NCBI RefSeq assembly: GCF_011386835.1
Contig: NC_088809.1
Location: forward strand, 2,985,001-3,049,000
Length of the DNA stretch: 64,000 nt
Reading direction: 5' to 3'
Origin: Chrysemys picta bellii
Lineage: Eukaryota; Chordata; Testudines; Emydidae
Shown here: piece by piece, positions 38,074-49,400 of the stretch
Layout: every line of letters starts with the position of its first letter
How positions within the stretch are numbered: position 1 is the first letter of the stretch
Notes under the pieces: model-generated
Told to the model about the DNA's origin: nothing
Seen by the model: only the letters and a program-made list of their open reading frames with translations
Database searches by the model: none
Translations under genes and position numbers: made by a program

Positions 38074-38271
38074 AGGGGCATGTCTTCACTAGCAACGTTA
38101 TGTGGCTGTATTGTCACGGCACCAGCCCCACCTCCATGAAGGAATAGCTCCCAGCGCTGTCTACGCTGACACGTTACAGCACTGAACCTTGCAGTACTCA
38201 GGGGTATTTTTTCACACCCCTGAGTGAGAAAATTACAGCGCTGTAAAGTGGCGGTGTAGACAAGGCCTTAG
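38074..38271. mobile_element. GTCTACACT-type MITE nested in LTR
   Basis: The ends GGGGCATGTCTTCACTAGCA and GGTGTAGACAAGGCCTTA are imperfect inverses. It contains the family motif CTCAGGGGTATTTTTTCAC. Confidence 0.75.
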
Positions 38272-38898
38272 TCAGGTGCTCCTGTCACCTGTACTAAGCG
38301 CTATCTTGGACTTATAGTAATTTTCCACTAACAGGATGGGGAGGTCAAGTTTGGGAAACAAAAGATTCCCACCTTATGTAAATTGTATTTAAGGCTAGGA
38401 AGGAAAGCAAACAGGACACTCCTCCATTGCCTACCCAAGAAGAAACACTGCTGAAAGTACCTGAAAGGACAAAGGAACTGACCTGAGGGGAAAGGCAGGG
38501 GTGAGTCCAGCCTGAGGCAGGGCTCCAGGCTCTAAGAAGAAATAACTGAACCTCTAAACTACAGAGACTCTGCAACTTGCTTAAAATAACATTTAGGGTG
38601 AGAAATTACTTCTTGAAACTAGTATCTTTAAGATCTTAAATTTAGTATGTGTGTTTTGTTTTATTTGCTCAGTAATCTACTTTGTTTTGTTTGCTGTTCC
38701 TTATCACTTTAAATCTCCCTTTTATATTTAATAAATTTGTTTTGTTTATGCACAAACTGGGTTTAATAAATCTGTGGGGGGGGGGCAAGAAGCTGCGTAT
38801 ATCTCTCTTCACAGTGAGGGAGAGGGTGAATTTTTATGAGCTTGCGCTGTGCAGATCTTTCTATACAGCACAAGACAATATACCTTTTGGGTCTGCAC

Positions 38899-39306
38899 CA
38901 TAGACACCAACTTTCCCTCTGCCTGGTGGGTGCTCGACCCCCTAGTCCCGCCCTGGCCCTGCTCCTGCACCACCCTTGCCCCGCCCCCATTCCACCCCCT
39001 TCCCTAAAGTCCCTGTCCTGCCCCGCCCCCTTTCCCCAAGTCCCCACCTCTTCTCCTCCTTCTCCCCTGAGTGCGCCGTGTCCCTGCTCCTCTCCCTCCC
39101 GGAAAGTCCTAAGCACCGCCAAACAGCTGTTAGGCGTCTGGTGCGTGGGAAGCGCTGGGAGGGGGAGGAGCGGGGACACGGCATGCTTGGGGGAGGAGGT
39201 GTGGAAGAGGTGGGGTGGAACTTGGCTGCCGGTGGGTGCAGAGCACCTGTTAATTTTTCCCTGTGGGTGCTCCAGCCCTGGAGCACCCATGGAGTTGGCG
39301 CCTATG
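38899..39306. mobile_element. Non-autonomous hAT element nested in LTR, 408 bp
   Basis: The ends CATAGACACCAACTTTCC and GGAGTTGGCGCCTATG are inverted relatives. Perfect 8-bp duplications GTCTGCAC lie at 38891-38898 and 39307-39314. The GC-rich interior produces long open frames on both strands (up to 202 codons), which are artefacts of composition. Confidence 0.9.
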
Positions 39307-39595
39307 GTCTGCACTCCAAGGGAGGTGGCACCTGAGTGCTGGGGCAAGTCCCTTAAGCTGCATCTTCCCAGAGCTGATCTCAGAGTCTGTGTCTTTCTGC
39401 AGTTGGGGGTGGCCCTGCCTGTGTGTGTGCTAGAGGAGGCTTAAGAGCCTGGCTCCGCAAGACCGGGTAAAGGGGGCCTAGCTGGCAGAACAGGCAGGCT
39501 CAATGGTATCTCAATACATCAGGTGGCACCTTAAAGGGTCACAATAACCTTGTACTCTGCTACCGCCCATCAGAAGATATGAAAGCGTGTTACAT

Positions 39596-39878
39596 ACTTA
39601 GGCCATGTCTACACTTACAAGCTTATAGCGGCACAGCTGTACCAATACAACTGTGCTGCTGTAAGAGTGCTTGTGTAGCTGTGTTATGATGATGGGAGAG
39701 AACTCTCCCGTCAACGTAATAAAACGAGCTCAATGAGCAGCGGTAACTATGTCGGTGGGAGAGCATCTCCTGCCAACATAGCGCTGTGCACATGAGCGCG
39801 TATGCCGGCAAAACTTGTCACACCCCTGAGTTACAAAAGTTTGGCCGACATAAGTGCTAGTGTAGACATGGCCTAAGT
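39596..39878. mobile_element. GTCTACACT-type MITE with perfect 20-bp ends
   Basis: ACTTAGGCCATGTCTACACT at 39596-39615 is the exact inverse of 39859-39878. It is the best-preserved copy of this family here. The interior has CACACCCCTGAGTTAC. No coding capacity. Confidence 0.88.
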
Positions 39879-39894
39879 CATTTACTTACCTTGA

Positions 39895-40015
39895 AGGAGT
39901 GTCACATATTATCCTCACTCTACAAATGGAGAAACTGAGGCACAGAAGGTGCTGTGACTTGCCCAAGGTTACACAGCAAGTCAGTGGAAATCTTGGCTCT
40001 TAGTTCCCTGTAGTT
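39895..40015 (-). repeat. MIR SINE
   Basis: AGAAACTGAGGCACAGAAGG and ACTTGCCCAAGGTTACACAG are near-consensus reverse MIR core. Confidence 0.85.
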
Positions 40016-40118
40016 TTCTGCAGAATCCCAATTTATAAACTTTCTGGAGTCCACTTGTAAATTCTCCAAAGGACTGTTGAGTTTAATCTCTCTGGTATAC
40101 TCCCCCTCCCTTCCCTCT

Positions 40119-40134
40119 CCCCCCCCCCCCCCCC
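40119..40134. repeat. Poly-C tract
   Basis: 16 consecutive C. It encodes the proline run of a spurious 164-codon frame. Confidence 0.95.
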
Positions 40135-40631
40135 ATATTTCCAGCAGCAGCAGCTATTACCTGGCAAGTTCATCGACTGAAACATTCATCTTTCCAAATG
40201 TCCTCTTGTGTGCATTTGGTTTTGTGCTGAGTGAGAGAAGCCAGATGAAAATAGGGAGTGTGACTGGGCTGGGTATGTGCAGAGCTGAGCTGACAGCTCT
40301 GGGCAGGATGGAGAGATCTGTGCGATACTTGTTGATATCAAGTTCTGTCAGCTGCAGTACTCCGCATCAACGTAAATTACATCCAAATGTAAATAGCAGG
40401 GCAGGTTTGTTTGTTTTGCTAGGCTGCTTTGCTGGCTCATTTGTTTGTTCATGGGTGAAGCCTGAACCTATAAAGAGCTATTCACCTCACCTAAAAAACC
40501 ACATCTGTTTTTCAATAGAACTCTTTGCCTCCCAACTAAAGGTTTGTCTGAGTTTGAGATCCTCAGGATGATTATAGCTGTTGCTCCTATCTCATGTTTT
40601 ATAGAGATTCTGAGCACTTTACCAACTACAG

Positions 40632-41512
40632 GAGGGATAGGCAAACTACGACCCGTGGGCCACTTCCGGCCAGCCAGCCACTTTAATCTGGCCCTTGAGC
40701 TCCTGCTGGGGAGCGGGGTCTGGGGCTTGCCTCGCTCCCGCAGTCTAGCCAGGGAGTGGTGTCGGGGGCCGCTCCGTGCGCGCATGCCGCAGCTCCTGAA
40801 AGCAACCGCATGTCCTCCCTTTGGCTCCTATGCATAGGGGCAGCCAGTGGACTCCACACGCTGCCCCAGCCCCAAGCGTTGCCCCCACAGCTCCCAGTGG
40901 CCGGGAACTGTGGCCAATGGGAGCTGCAGTGGCAGCGCCTGTGGATGGGGCAGCGCGCAGAGCAACTTGGCTGCGGCTCCATGTAGGAGCCGGAGGGGGG
41001 ACATGGCCACTGCTTTCCGGAGCTGCTTGAGAGGTGCTGTCCAGAGCCTGCACCCCAACCCCCTGCCCCAGCTCTTATCAGCCTCCTGCCCTCCGAATCC
41101 CTCGATCCTAGCCCAGAGCACCCTTCTGCACCCCAAAACCCTCAGCCCCACCCCAGAGCCTGCACCCCCAGCCAGAGCCAGCACCTCCCCCCCAATCTCC
41201 TGCCCCAGCCCAGAGCCCCCTCCCACACTCGGAACCCCTCAGTCCCAGCCTGGGGCACCCTCTACACCCCTCACCCCAGAGCCCGCACCTCCAGCTGGAG
41301 CCCCCTTCCCCCCCATCCCATACCCCAACCCCCTGTCCCAGCTCGGAGCCACCCCTCCACTCCCCCGCATGCTGAACTTTTCATTTCTGGCCCCACCTCA
41401 GAGCCCTCACTCCCTCCTGCACCCCAACCCCAATTTCATGAGCATTTATGGCCTGCCATACAATTTTCATACCCAGATGTGGCCCTTGGGCCAAAAAGTT
41501 TGCCCACCCCTG
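40632..41512. mobile_element. Non-autonomous hAT element, 881 bp, with C-rich interior
   Basis: The left end (GATAGGCAAACTACGACCCG) and right end (CCAAAAAGTTTGCCCACCCC) are inverted relatives. The 8-bp duplications AACTACAG at 40624-40631 and 41513-41520 are identical. From about 41045 to 41430 the interior is a degenerate C-rich tandem array with units like CCCAGAGCCxxCACCCC. The 232-codon frame across it is proline-rich by composition and is not a gene. Confidence 0.88.
41045..41430. repeat. Degenerate C-rich minisatellite inside the hAT element
   Basis: Repeated short units built from GCCCAGAGCC, TGCACCCC and CCCCAGC, irregular in length. This produces strong strand asymmetry (C-rich plus strand). 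Confidence 0.7.
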
Positions 41513-41520
41513 AACTACAG

Positions 41521-44500
41521 GCTCAGTTATGGCTCTAGAACTTGAGCCAGGCTGTGGAGGAGGAGAAGCAGTGGTGGTAGGAAGGGTGTTGTGCCGGTGA
41601 AGGCCAGGGGAAGCCTGGGGGCCACCAGGAACACTGGGGAGTGAGGGTTGCCCTCACCAGTACAGAACGGGTGTAGTAGCATACACACAATGCATGGTTC
41701 CTCTGGGGTGCTCAATATTGCTGGCAGTGCCATCTGCCCCTCCCTGTTTGCCATCAGGGTGTTTAGGCAGCAGCAACATTATGACTCCCACATGCAGGAG
41801 AAGTTTGGGGGAGGGAAAGGACTTTCCAGTCCCCTCTTCTCTCCTCCACCACCGCTAATGCCTCTGCATGATGGCAGCCATATTTTCACCCTATAATAAA
41901 TAGATAGGAATGTCTTCTGGTAGGAAAAATTTCAGGTGAGCATAGATGGCCCTCAGTAAGGGAAATAGGAAATCCCAAAGACCTCTCTCTCCTTTCTACC
42001 TAGCCCGCAGAGACTAAAATATACCTGCATGGAGACCAACCCATCTGGCTCATCTTTACCCTACAGCCTTCAGAATGTCTTTCTGAACAAGTCCTTTCAT
42101 CTCCAACGAGATATTACCCCAGGAGCTTGCTGGAATCTATGCTCCCTTTGATCAGAAACCTTTTGGCTATTTGTTTTTATTCCTTAGACCAAAGAAGCAA
42201 TAATAAGCACACTTTCTCGGTGAAGGCAACAGAACAAGTGCATTGCTGCCTGTGCCTGCCTGCTGAGTTGATTAACTGTAATGGTCACGAGCAGAGAGAG
42301 ATATTTAAGGCAAACCCTAAGGAAATTAAGAGTTTAAATTATCCTCCATATGTCCGGCGTCCCACTAAAATGAATACACCCCACAGGTCACTTGGGCAGA
42401 AGTATCAATGTCAGGATGCTACATTGTTAGCACAGTAAATGAAGCTGCATAATAAATGATGTTTAAATGACCTCACTCTATGAAGAGGGAATTGATACAG
42501 ATATACACCAGACAGGGTTGTTTGGAAGCTGAAGGCTTTTATGCTTCCATCTCACGCCACTGTCAAGTTTTTTTTCTTTTTCTTTTCTTTAGACACCCTT
42601 TGTTGCATATAAAAGAAAGTGTAGCCAGTGATGGCCAAAGTAAGGCCCAGGGGCCAAATGCAACCCATAGAGATCTACAGCATGGCCTGCAGCCACTCTT
42701 CTAGTTAATGTGTTGACTGACTCACAGCATGCAACTGTCCATTTTGGCCTGAGCAGGCACTATTGATTATGAGAGACTGCAATTTGATCCTTTTTATGCA
42801 AATTTAGTGTACCGCTCAGATTCCTGCCAAGTTCCCAGAGTTGCCTTCCAGTTGAGTAAATATTTGGTGCCCACACACAGTTCCATTGACCCTATTTTGG
42901 AAGGACAATCCTCTTTTTTTTTTTTTAACCAAACATTTATCATTACTCCAGGAGTCCCTCCCAAGGGCTCTCTGAGTTCCCTAGTTTCCACTGACGTTAA
43001 AACATGTGTCTCAATATTTTAGGTGTTGAAATGATGCTCGCTGTATAATGTGGCAATACCCTGGTAAATAGAAAGATATGATAACTATATTTGTGTATCG
43101 TGTCTCTTGAAACAAAAGCGAACTATTGTAATGATTGGGTTTTGATGTTTACATGGCCGGGATTTATAAACTTGTTAAAACTTGCTAAATAAATAACTAG
43201 GACACACCTTTTTTTTTTTTTAACTGCTTTTCTTCCCAGATGTCACTGCTTAATGCTTTTCTGTGTTGGCAGTGCTGGTCTCCAGAAGAGGTGGAGCCTG
43301 GCTCCATGAGGGTGACCCAGGTCTCTTCCCTCACTTTCCCTAGTGCTGTGAGAAAAGATATTAGGTTTGACATGTGCTATCCCCTGGGAAACCCGGACCA
43401 GAAGGGCTCACTGAGGATTAGCATTAGAGAGGAATCACACTCCATTGGCTGATGCTTTGTCACATTTCCTCTGTTAATCCATTGAGGCATCTCTTTCCTT
43501 TCAGAAAAACGAGTACTCAAGACTTGAGATTCCCAGAGGTCTATACCTGTGTCACCCAGTGTGTTGTTTCCCAGAGTGACTGTGTGCTAATGTGAGGCTG
43601 GGCTGGACTAGAACCCTTCTTTCAATGGTCAGATGCTTCAAAACAGATTTTTTATTTTATTTTATTTTAAATAAATGGCTTTAAAAACTCCTTGACAAAT
43701 CTAACTGGCAATTCAATTTTTCAGAAAATGCTAATGGGCCCCAATTAGAGCTGAAAAAAGGAAAGTGATTCTGTTTGAAGGGCAGTTCTCGGATGAGCTT
43801 AGTCTCCTTTTACCCACCATGCATCAAGTTTTGACAGTGTCTGTTTCTTGTGATCTGTCACATCAAAGGCTGCTCTGGGTCTGCAGCAGGGTTGATGTAC
43901 CTTGAGCTCAGTAAAATTGCCGTCTTTTTTTCCCTGTAAAAGATACAGACTGGGGCATGTGTGAGAAGCTAATGACATTGGTATGTGCTGTTATATGACA
44001 AGACCTCACTAGAAACCAAATGCCTGAGCCCATTTGGGATTTCCCTGGGACAATAAATATGCTGGAAAGCTTCATCTGGAAATGTTGCTGGATTCTGCCA
44101 TCAGCCACAGATGCAATCAGTGGCTCCGATACCATTGCAGTCTTTCCTGAAGAAAAAGAGGCTCTAGCTCTGGAAACAGAATACCAAGGCAAAAGCAAAC
44201 ATCCCTTTGGAGCTTTCAAGGCAGAAAATCCCTAAATAACTTGAACATGTACATGCACCTATCACTCCACTCCCTGACCCGTGAGCATATGCTAATATGG
44301 AGGCACATATTCATACATATATCTCTCCAGGCTCAGATCGACACACACTGATGAAGACAAAGTATTATTATAAGGCTCAGATTTATGTTTTCACCTCCGA
44401 TTTTCTAGGCAAGATTTAATCTAATTGCCAAGGCCAAACATTTCAAAAGGTGGGGGCCCCGATGTTTACGTGTCCAACTTTAAGCATCCTTTTTTGTGCC

Positions 44501-45100
44501 CTGACCCTTAAAATGTAAAGTGACAGTCCTTGTTTCAGTTCACACTTTTACATGTTTCATCTGCAAACAGGAGATAAAAGAGAGTTAAAGCTCACATGGA
44601 AACCACCATTTAATTGTACAAGTGTAGAAAACTCTCAGCCTTGAACATTGACTGCACAGACATCAGATGAAATGTGGCATATCCCTTTGAGTCCCCCCCC
44701 CTTGCCACCATTCCTTTGTCTTGATCCTTAGTCTTAGCCAAAAGATTCGGATTTGTATGTTCAGCTCTAGTGTAAATACGGAGACAAGTTAATAAATGGA
44801 ATTATTTGTATCCATTGTCATAAAGTGAAATTTTGACTTTCCAGGTACTTTTCTTCCTTGGCCTTTCTTTCTACTCCCTCTTGAAGTGGGTTGCTTGGTA
44901 GGCACTTTGAGCTACCTGAGTAAGGAATTAATTCTGCTGCTAGTGGGGACCTCCTCTTTTCTTAATGCATAAATGACAACGACCCTGATATCATGGAAAC
45001 CAAATTCTCTAGATAACATTTTAGGATCTAGGTCTCAGTCCCTGTTTTCCCTAGGCCAAAAGGGTCTACTGCTAGACCCCCTTTGGAAGTGGCATGCAAT
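41521..45100. other. Intronic, little recognised
   Basis: At about 42627 AGTGATGGCCAAAGTAAGGC followed by GGGGCCAAATGCAACCC resembles half of a hAT MITE. T-runs lie at 42914-42926 and 43209-43221. The stretch 43030-43200 is AT-rich unique sequence with no coding signal. Confidence 0.4.
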
Positions 45101-45105
45101 ACTAG

Positions 45106-46469
45106 TGTGGCATTATGCCCCATTTTCTACATAGTAATATTATTGACATGATGTATTTTATGCAAGATTGGTCATGTAAGGTATCATTGAAACGGTTGTG
45201 ATTCACTGAATATGATTATCCTATTTGTATGCATGTATCATTTTGGTATCGGAAGTTAGGAATATTGTCTATGCATCTATTACAAATGTGTTTACACCTG
45301 GGGAAAGCCCACTAAGCAGAATGCAATCAGTCTAGATGGCTGGCTGGAAAGGGCAATTAGGGAGAACAATTGGTCTTAGAAGAGGCAAATCTCCCACCTG
45401 GGAGCCTTCCTGAGGATGCTACAAACAGCTTCCAAGTCATGGCTGCTGTGTCCCTACAGGGGCATGTGACCACGTCACCTGGTACTGGACTACATCTTGG
45501 AATACCTGTGTTTTTTCACAGACCGGGCATGGGAACCAAGAGGGGAGACAAAGGGTTCCTGCCATATGCAAAAGCTATTTAAGGCAGGGGAGTGACATCA
45601 TCGTGGTTCTTCACTGACTCCCTGCCCAGAGAGATGCCTGAAAACACCTGAGGAACAAGGACTAGACTGGGGGAGAAGGGCTGAACGTAGGCTAGAGGGA
45701 TTTCTAGCCTGAGACAGGAATACCTGGTGTTTTTGACACCTGGTGTGCAGCTTGCCCTCAAGAATCTCTGCAAACTGTCTAAATCAACAATTAGGGTGAG
45801 AATCTGCCACTCATATCCAATCTCTTTAGTATATTAAGCTTAGCTTGTGTTTTTGTTTATTTGCTAGGTAATCTGCTTTGGTCTGTTTGTTATCCCTTAT
45901 GAGCACCTAAAATCTATCTTTTGTAGTTAATAAACTTGTTTTGTCTAAAACCAGTGTGTGGAAATCATAACTTGGGGCAGAAAGCTGTGTATATTTCTCT
46001 CCACATTGGGGGGGGGGGTGTCAAATTTAATGATCTTACACTATACAGTTTGCTGTGCAGCGCAAGCAGGGCCGGCTCCAGCCACCAGCGGAGGAAGCGC
46101 GTGCCTGGGGCGGCACATGCTATGGGGAAGCATTCTGTCCATTCTTGGGGCGGCATAGTCCGAGCGGCTTTTTTTTTTTTTTTTTTTGGGCGGCAAAAAT
46201 GGTAGAGCCGGCTCTGAGCGCAGGATGGTGTAATTTTGGGTTTACACTCGAGAAGGGGGGGGTGCCTTATGAACTGGGAGGTGCATTAGCTGAGCCTTCC
46301 CATGCAGCTGTGTGTTGCTGCAGCTGTGTGTGCCCCTACCCGTATGTATGCTGGACGGGGCTTGAGGGCCTGTCACAATAGTACAGTGTAAAGGGAGCCC
46401 AGGCTGATGGGTCAGGCGGGTTCAGTGGTACCCCAGTTCCAGGTGGTACCCTGGAGGGAACCCATCACA
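45106..46469 (+). mobile_element. Second solo LTR of the same family
   Basis: The LTR begins TGTGGCATTATGCCCC and ends GAACCCATCACA, with 5-bp duplications ACTAG at 45101-45105 and 46470-46474. It is collinear with the LTR at 37746: a 5' block with TTTTATGCAAGAT and TATCATTG, TATTTAAGG at 45576-45584, AATAAA at 45929-45934, then the GGTGCCTTATGAACTGG end region. Plus orientation. It contains a nested element at 46067-46216 and a G-run at 46008-46018. Confidence 0.88.
46067..46216. mobile_element. Short hAT MITE nested in second LTR
   Basis: The ends CAGGGCCGGCTCCA and TAGAGCCGGCTCTG are inverted. The flanks AGCGCAAG (46059-46066) and AGCGCAGG (46217-46224) agree at 7 of 8 positions. It contains a long T-run near 46171-46189. 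Confidence 0.85.
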
Positions 46470-46474
46470 ACTAG

Positions 46475-49400
46475 TATTACTTTTGTGGACCTAGTCTAGG
46501 ATCCATTTAATGAGCCCTAATTACTAGCATTCTTGTCTAATTGGAATGCACAGGGAACAGAATTAGTGCAATGCATTTTAGTGACTTTGTGACAAGGCCT
46601 CTGATAACTGACTCTGTCGTGGATAAACGGCACACCCAGCCTCTTTATGAGGCACATTGGTGTCTGTCTGCCGTCAACTCATAGCAGTTAACATGAAGGA
46701 ACTGACATTTGCCGACCTATGTTTCTGGTTGTGTCCTCCTTTGTTCACTTTGTTGCTGCCCTGCTCTAGTGTGGCAGCTAAACAATTCAGATTTGCTTTA
46801 ATATATTGATATTAATGTTTTAATGCTTTGCCCATGACTTATTTTTTTAAAACAGCTCCTGAAATTAAAGAGAACTTCTCCATCTGCTATGTATTCCCAT
46901 GGGAATCATTTTGTTGGCACATGTCTGCCCACTGGGCTCTGAGCCAGTTAAAAGGATTCAAGTGTGTGGAGGGGATGCTGAAATGCTAAACCTTAAGGAC
47001 CTTAATGACTTGACTCACTAAATATGTTGACAGTTAATTGGCTCAAGCTAACACAAATAGGGAAGATCCATTACAGCTGTAAACATGCCAGCAAAGATCA
47101 TAGCAGACCAGCTAGGGACACCATCTAAACAGAAGGGAAAGATGCTAGATTCTCTCTAGAATACCACACGTGCCTTGGGTTTTTTTTGTTTCTTTTCCAG
47201 TCACCTTCAGGAAAGTTATAGAGCAGGGTCAATGTGACCCCAGGGTTACCTGCATTAGGTTAATTATCAGCTTTTCTCCAGCTAATTTGAAGAGAAATTA
47301 TCCTTAAGACTAATTCTCCAGGCCTAGATGTATCACAGCCAACATGGCTTGTCAGGGTGCCAGTGTGTTCGCACTCAGAGAATAGGGTAGAAAAAAATAA
47401 GGAAGTCAAAGCTAGCCTGGCCTACCAAGTATGCGTATCAGGAGGATGCAATGCATTCCTCGCTAGTTTTCCAACTGCTTTTCAGAGGATCTTAATGCTC
47501 TAATGGAAGAGAGAGAGGTTGACTGCAGCTTTACAGATGAATTCTTGGAAGGCTGCAGTTTGGTCCCACATATTTGGTCATAACCTCAAAGTGTCCTAGT
47601 CCCAAAGATTTATTTTGTAACTTGGTGGGAAATATCAGATTTGCTCTTTCTTCTGAGTTTCAATGTGGACGGTATGGCCCATTTTGTTGTTTGCTGCTGT
47701 GAGTCCCTGCTTCTTTGGCACCTGATATTGTGCATGCTACAGACACGCCCTTTTGTAGAGTAGTCTGCCTTCATATGGATATATCCAGTGCTGGTGACAG
47801 GTGCAGTGTAACAGCCCTGGGCTAATATTAATCCACAGACAGGTACAGCACAGGCATTGGTAGTTGGCTCCATGATGGTTCCCAGTCAGTGTGCCTCAAC
47901 ATTGCCCAGCAGAGCCCGTCTCTGAAAGGTGAGAGGGATGAGATCGGTTTCCAGGATCTATTCAGCCCTTGGACTCCCTGCAGAGTCTGCCAACCCATTT
48001 GTGCCAGCTGGGATGATGGCTCTGTGACCTGGATACCTGTCCACCTGGTACTTAGGTTGTTGCATGTGCGCTCTCTCTCTCTCTTCTAATTTTAGTACTT
48101 GGGGAAAAGTTATATGTGTAGAAGGCTAATCAGCCCCCTGGGATCTAGCCACATGCCCCTCATGGGGGAATTGTACAACTTGCTACCTGTGCATCATGCT
48201 GGAAATTAATCCCTGGTTTACACCCCTTTTTCTTTACTATCCATGGTTTGAGCTGCAAGCTCCTATAAATAGCATCATTGTTGTCTTCATTACTTCTGTT
48301 GGGGTGGCTACATCTAAAACCCCACAGCTCACCCCTTGCCGTGGGCTTGGGTTGCCATTGCTTGTTTCACTTGACTCTCCCCATCACGATGTTAGAACCA
48401 TTCTAACCTACATATTTCACATCATTGTCAAATTAAGGATTGTTGGTCTCCAGCCCTGACCTTACTAGAATGTTAGATTTCAGGGGTGTCTGCTAGGACT
48501 CCATGATTACTTTTTGTACGTATTGCCAGCTGCACACTCTGCTCTGCTTTACTACCCAGGACACACTTCCACCATTCTTTCATATGACAGAGCAAGAAGC
48601 AGATGTCTGAACTGCTCAGTGTCAAGATTTATTGACCCAAGAGGTTATGTTGACTGATGCAATCCCTCTGGTCAATATTATTTCCTGTTGAAGAAAACCA
48701 GAATTCATTGTGTAATCTTCAGTAAAGTAATATCTCCTGGTCTCAATGGTGCTGAAATACCACACCAATCAGAGACCATTCAAGCCTGTACCTCAGAGAG
48801 AACGTTAGGACAGGTGTCTAACCCACCAAAACTTCAGAGCTTTTAAGATGATTTTTAAAAGACTTGTTTCTGATTTGGATGTCCCAGATCTGTAGTGTGA
48901 TATTTGCTTCCAAGTTAACATACACGAGTGTCCCTGGGCAGAGTGAAAACATGGGCCAGTCTTACTTACAGTGCAAATGGGACCTGACTGTGTTTTAACC
49001 GTGCCCGAGATTCATGCTAAGGCCTTGGATGTGTCCAGTTGTAGGGTATATGGGTCCCAAGTACCCTCAGATACTGTCTGTGCTGCTTGGACTATGTGGC
49101 ATGCTTCCTGTAATGGAGAGTCTGGTGTTGATCTTTGTCTTTAAAGTACATGCTGTAACAAACAGTTTGTCCGCAATGTAGCGATGAAGCCTGCAGCAAA
49201 CAATATCCGACTCACTTTACCCTGCCGGCTTAGTCTGAGGATAGTATAACGAACTGGTTGGTTTGTGACTTGTCTGCATCTAAATCTGACTGGTACCTTG
49301 CTTAGAGCAGGACCTCTAAACAGTGGGAGGAACATCAGTTCTATTCTTCTTAAGCATGCACCTGTGTATTTTTTGTGGCTCTCTCTAGCTTTCCGTGCCC

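Larger units (their letters stand above)
37746..39543 (+). mobile_element. Solo LTR with nested MITE and hAT insertions
   Basis: The LTR begins TGTGACTTTA and ends GGGTCACA (TG...CA). It is flanked by identical 5-bp duplications ATAAC (37741-37745 and 39544-39548). It contains a TATA-like TATTTAAGG at 38386-38394 and AATAAA signals at 38730 and 38765, which give plus orientation. Two later elements lie inside it (38074-38271 and 38899-39306). No gag, pol or env sequence adjoins it and no partner LTR shares its duplication, so this is a solo LTR from recombination of an old endogenous retroelement. Confidence 0.88.

Noticed and set aside
38763..39444. Open frames of 194, 202, 114 and 119 codons on both strands
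   Set aside because: All lie in or across the GC-rich 408-bp hAT element, overlap one another on both strands and show no domain.
40077..40571. 164-codon plus-strand open frame
   Set aside because: It starts before a poly-C run that encodes prolines and crosses MIR-adjacent intron; no domain.
41045..41430. CRISPR-like array
   Set aside because: Units are irregular, overlapping and C-rich with no constant repeat or unique spacers, and the genome is vertebrate.
40847..41545. 232-codon plus-strand open frame
   Set aside because: It lies across the C-rich array of a hAT element; the proline/serine composition follows from the repeat, it runs over the element boundary, and overlapping frames of over 100 codons exist on the other strand.
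37746..46469. One complete endogenous retrovirus between two LTRs
   Set aside because: The two LTRs have different 5-bp duplications and the DNA between them holds MITEs, MIR and intron, with no retroviral genes.
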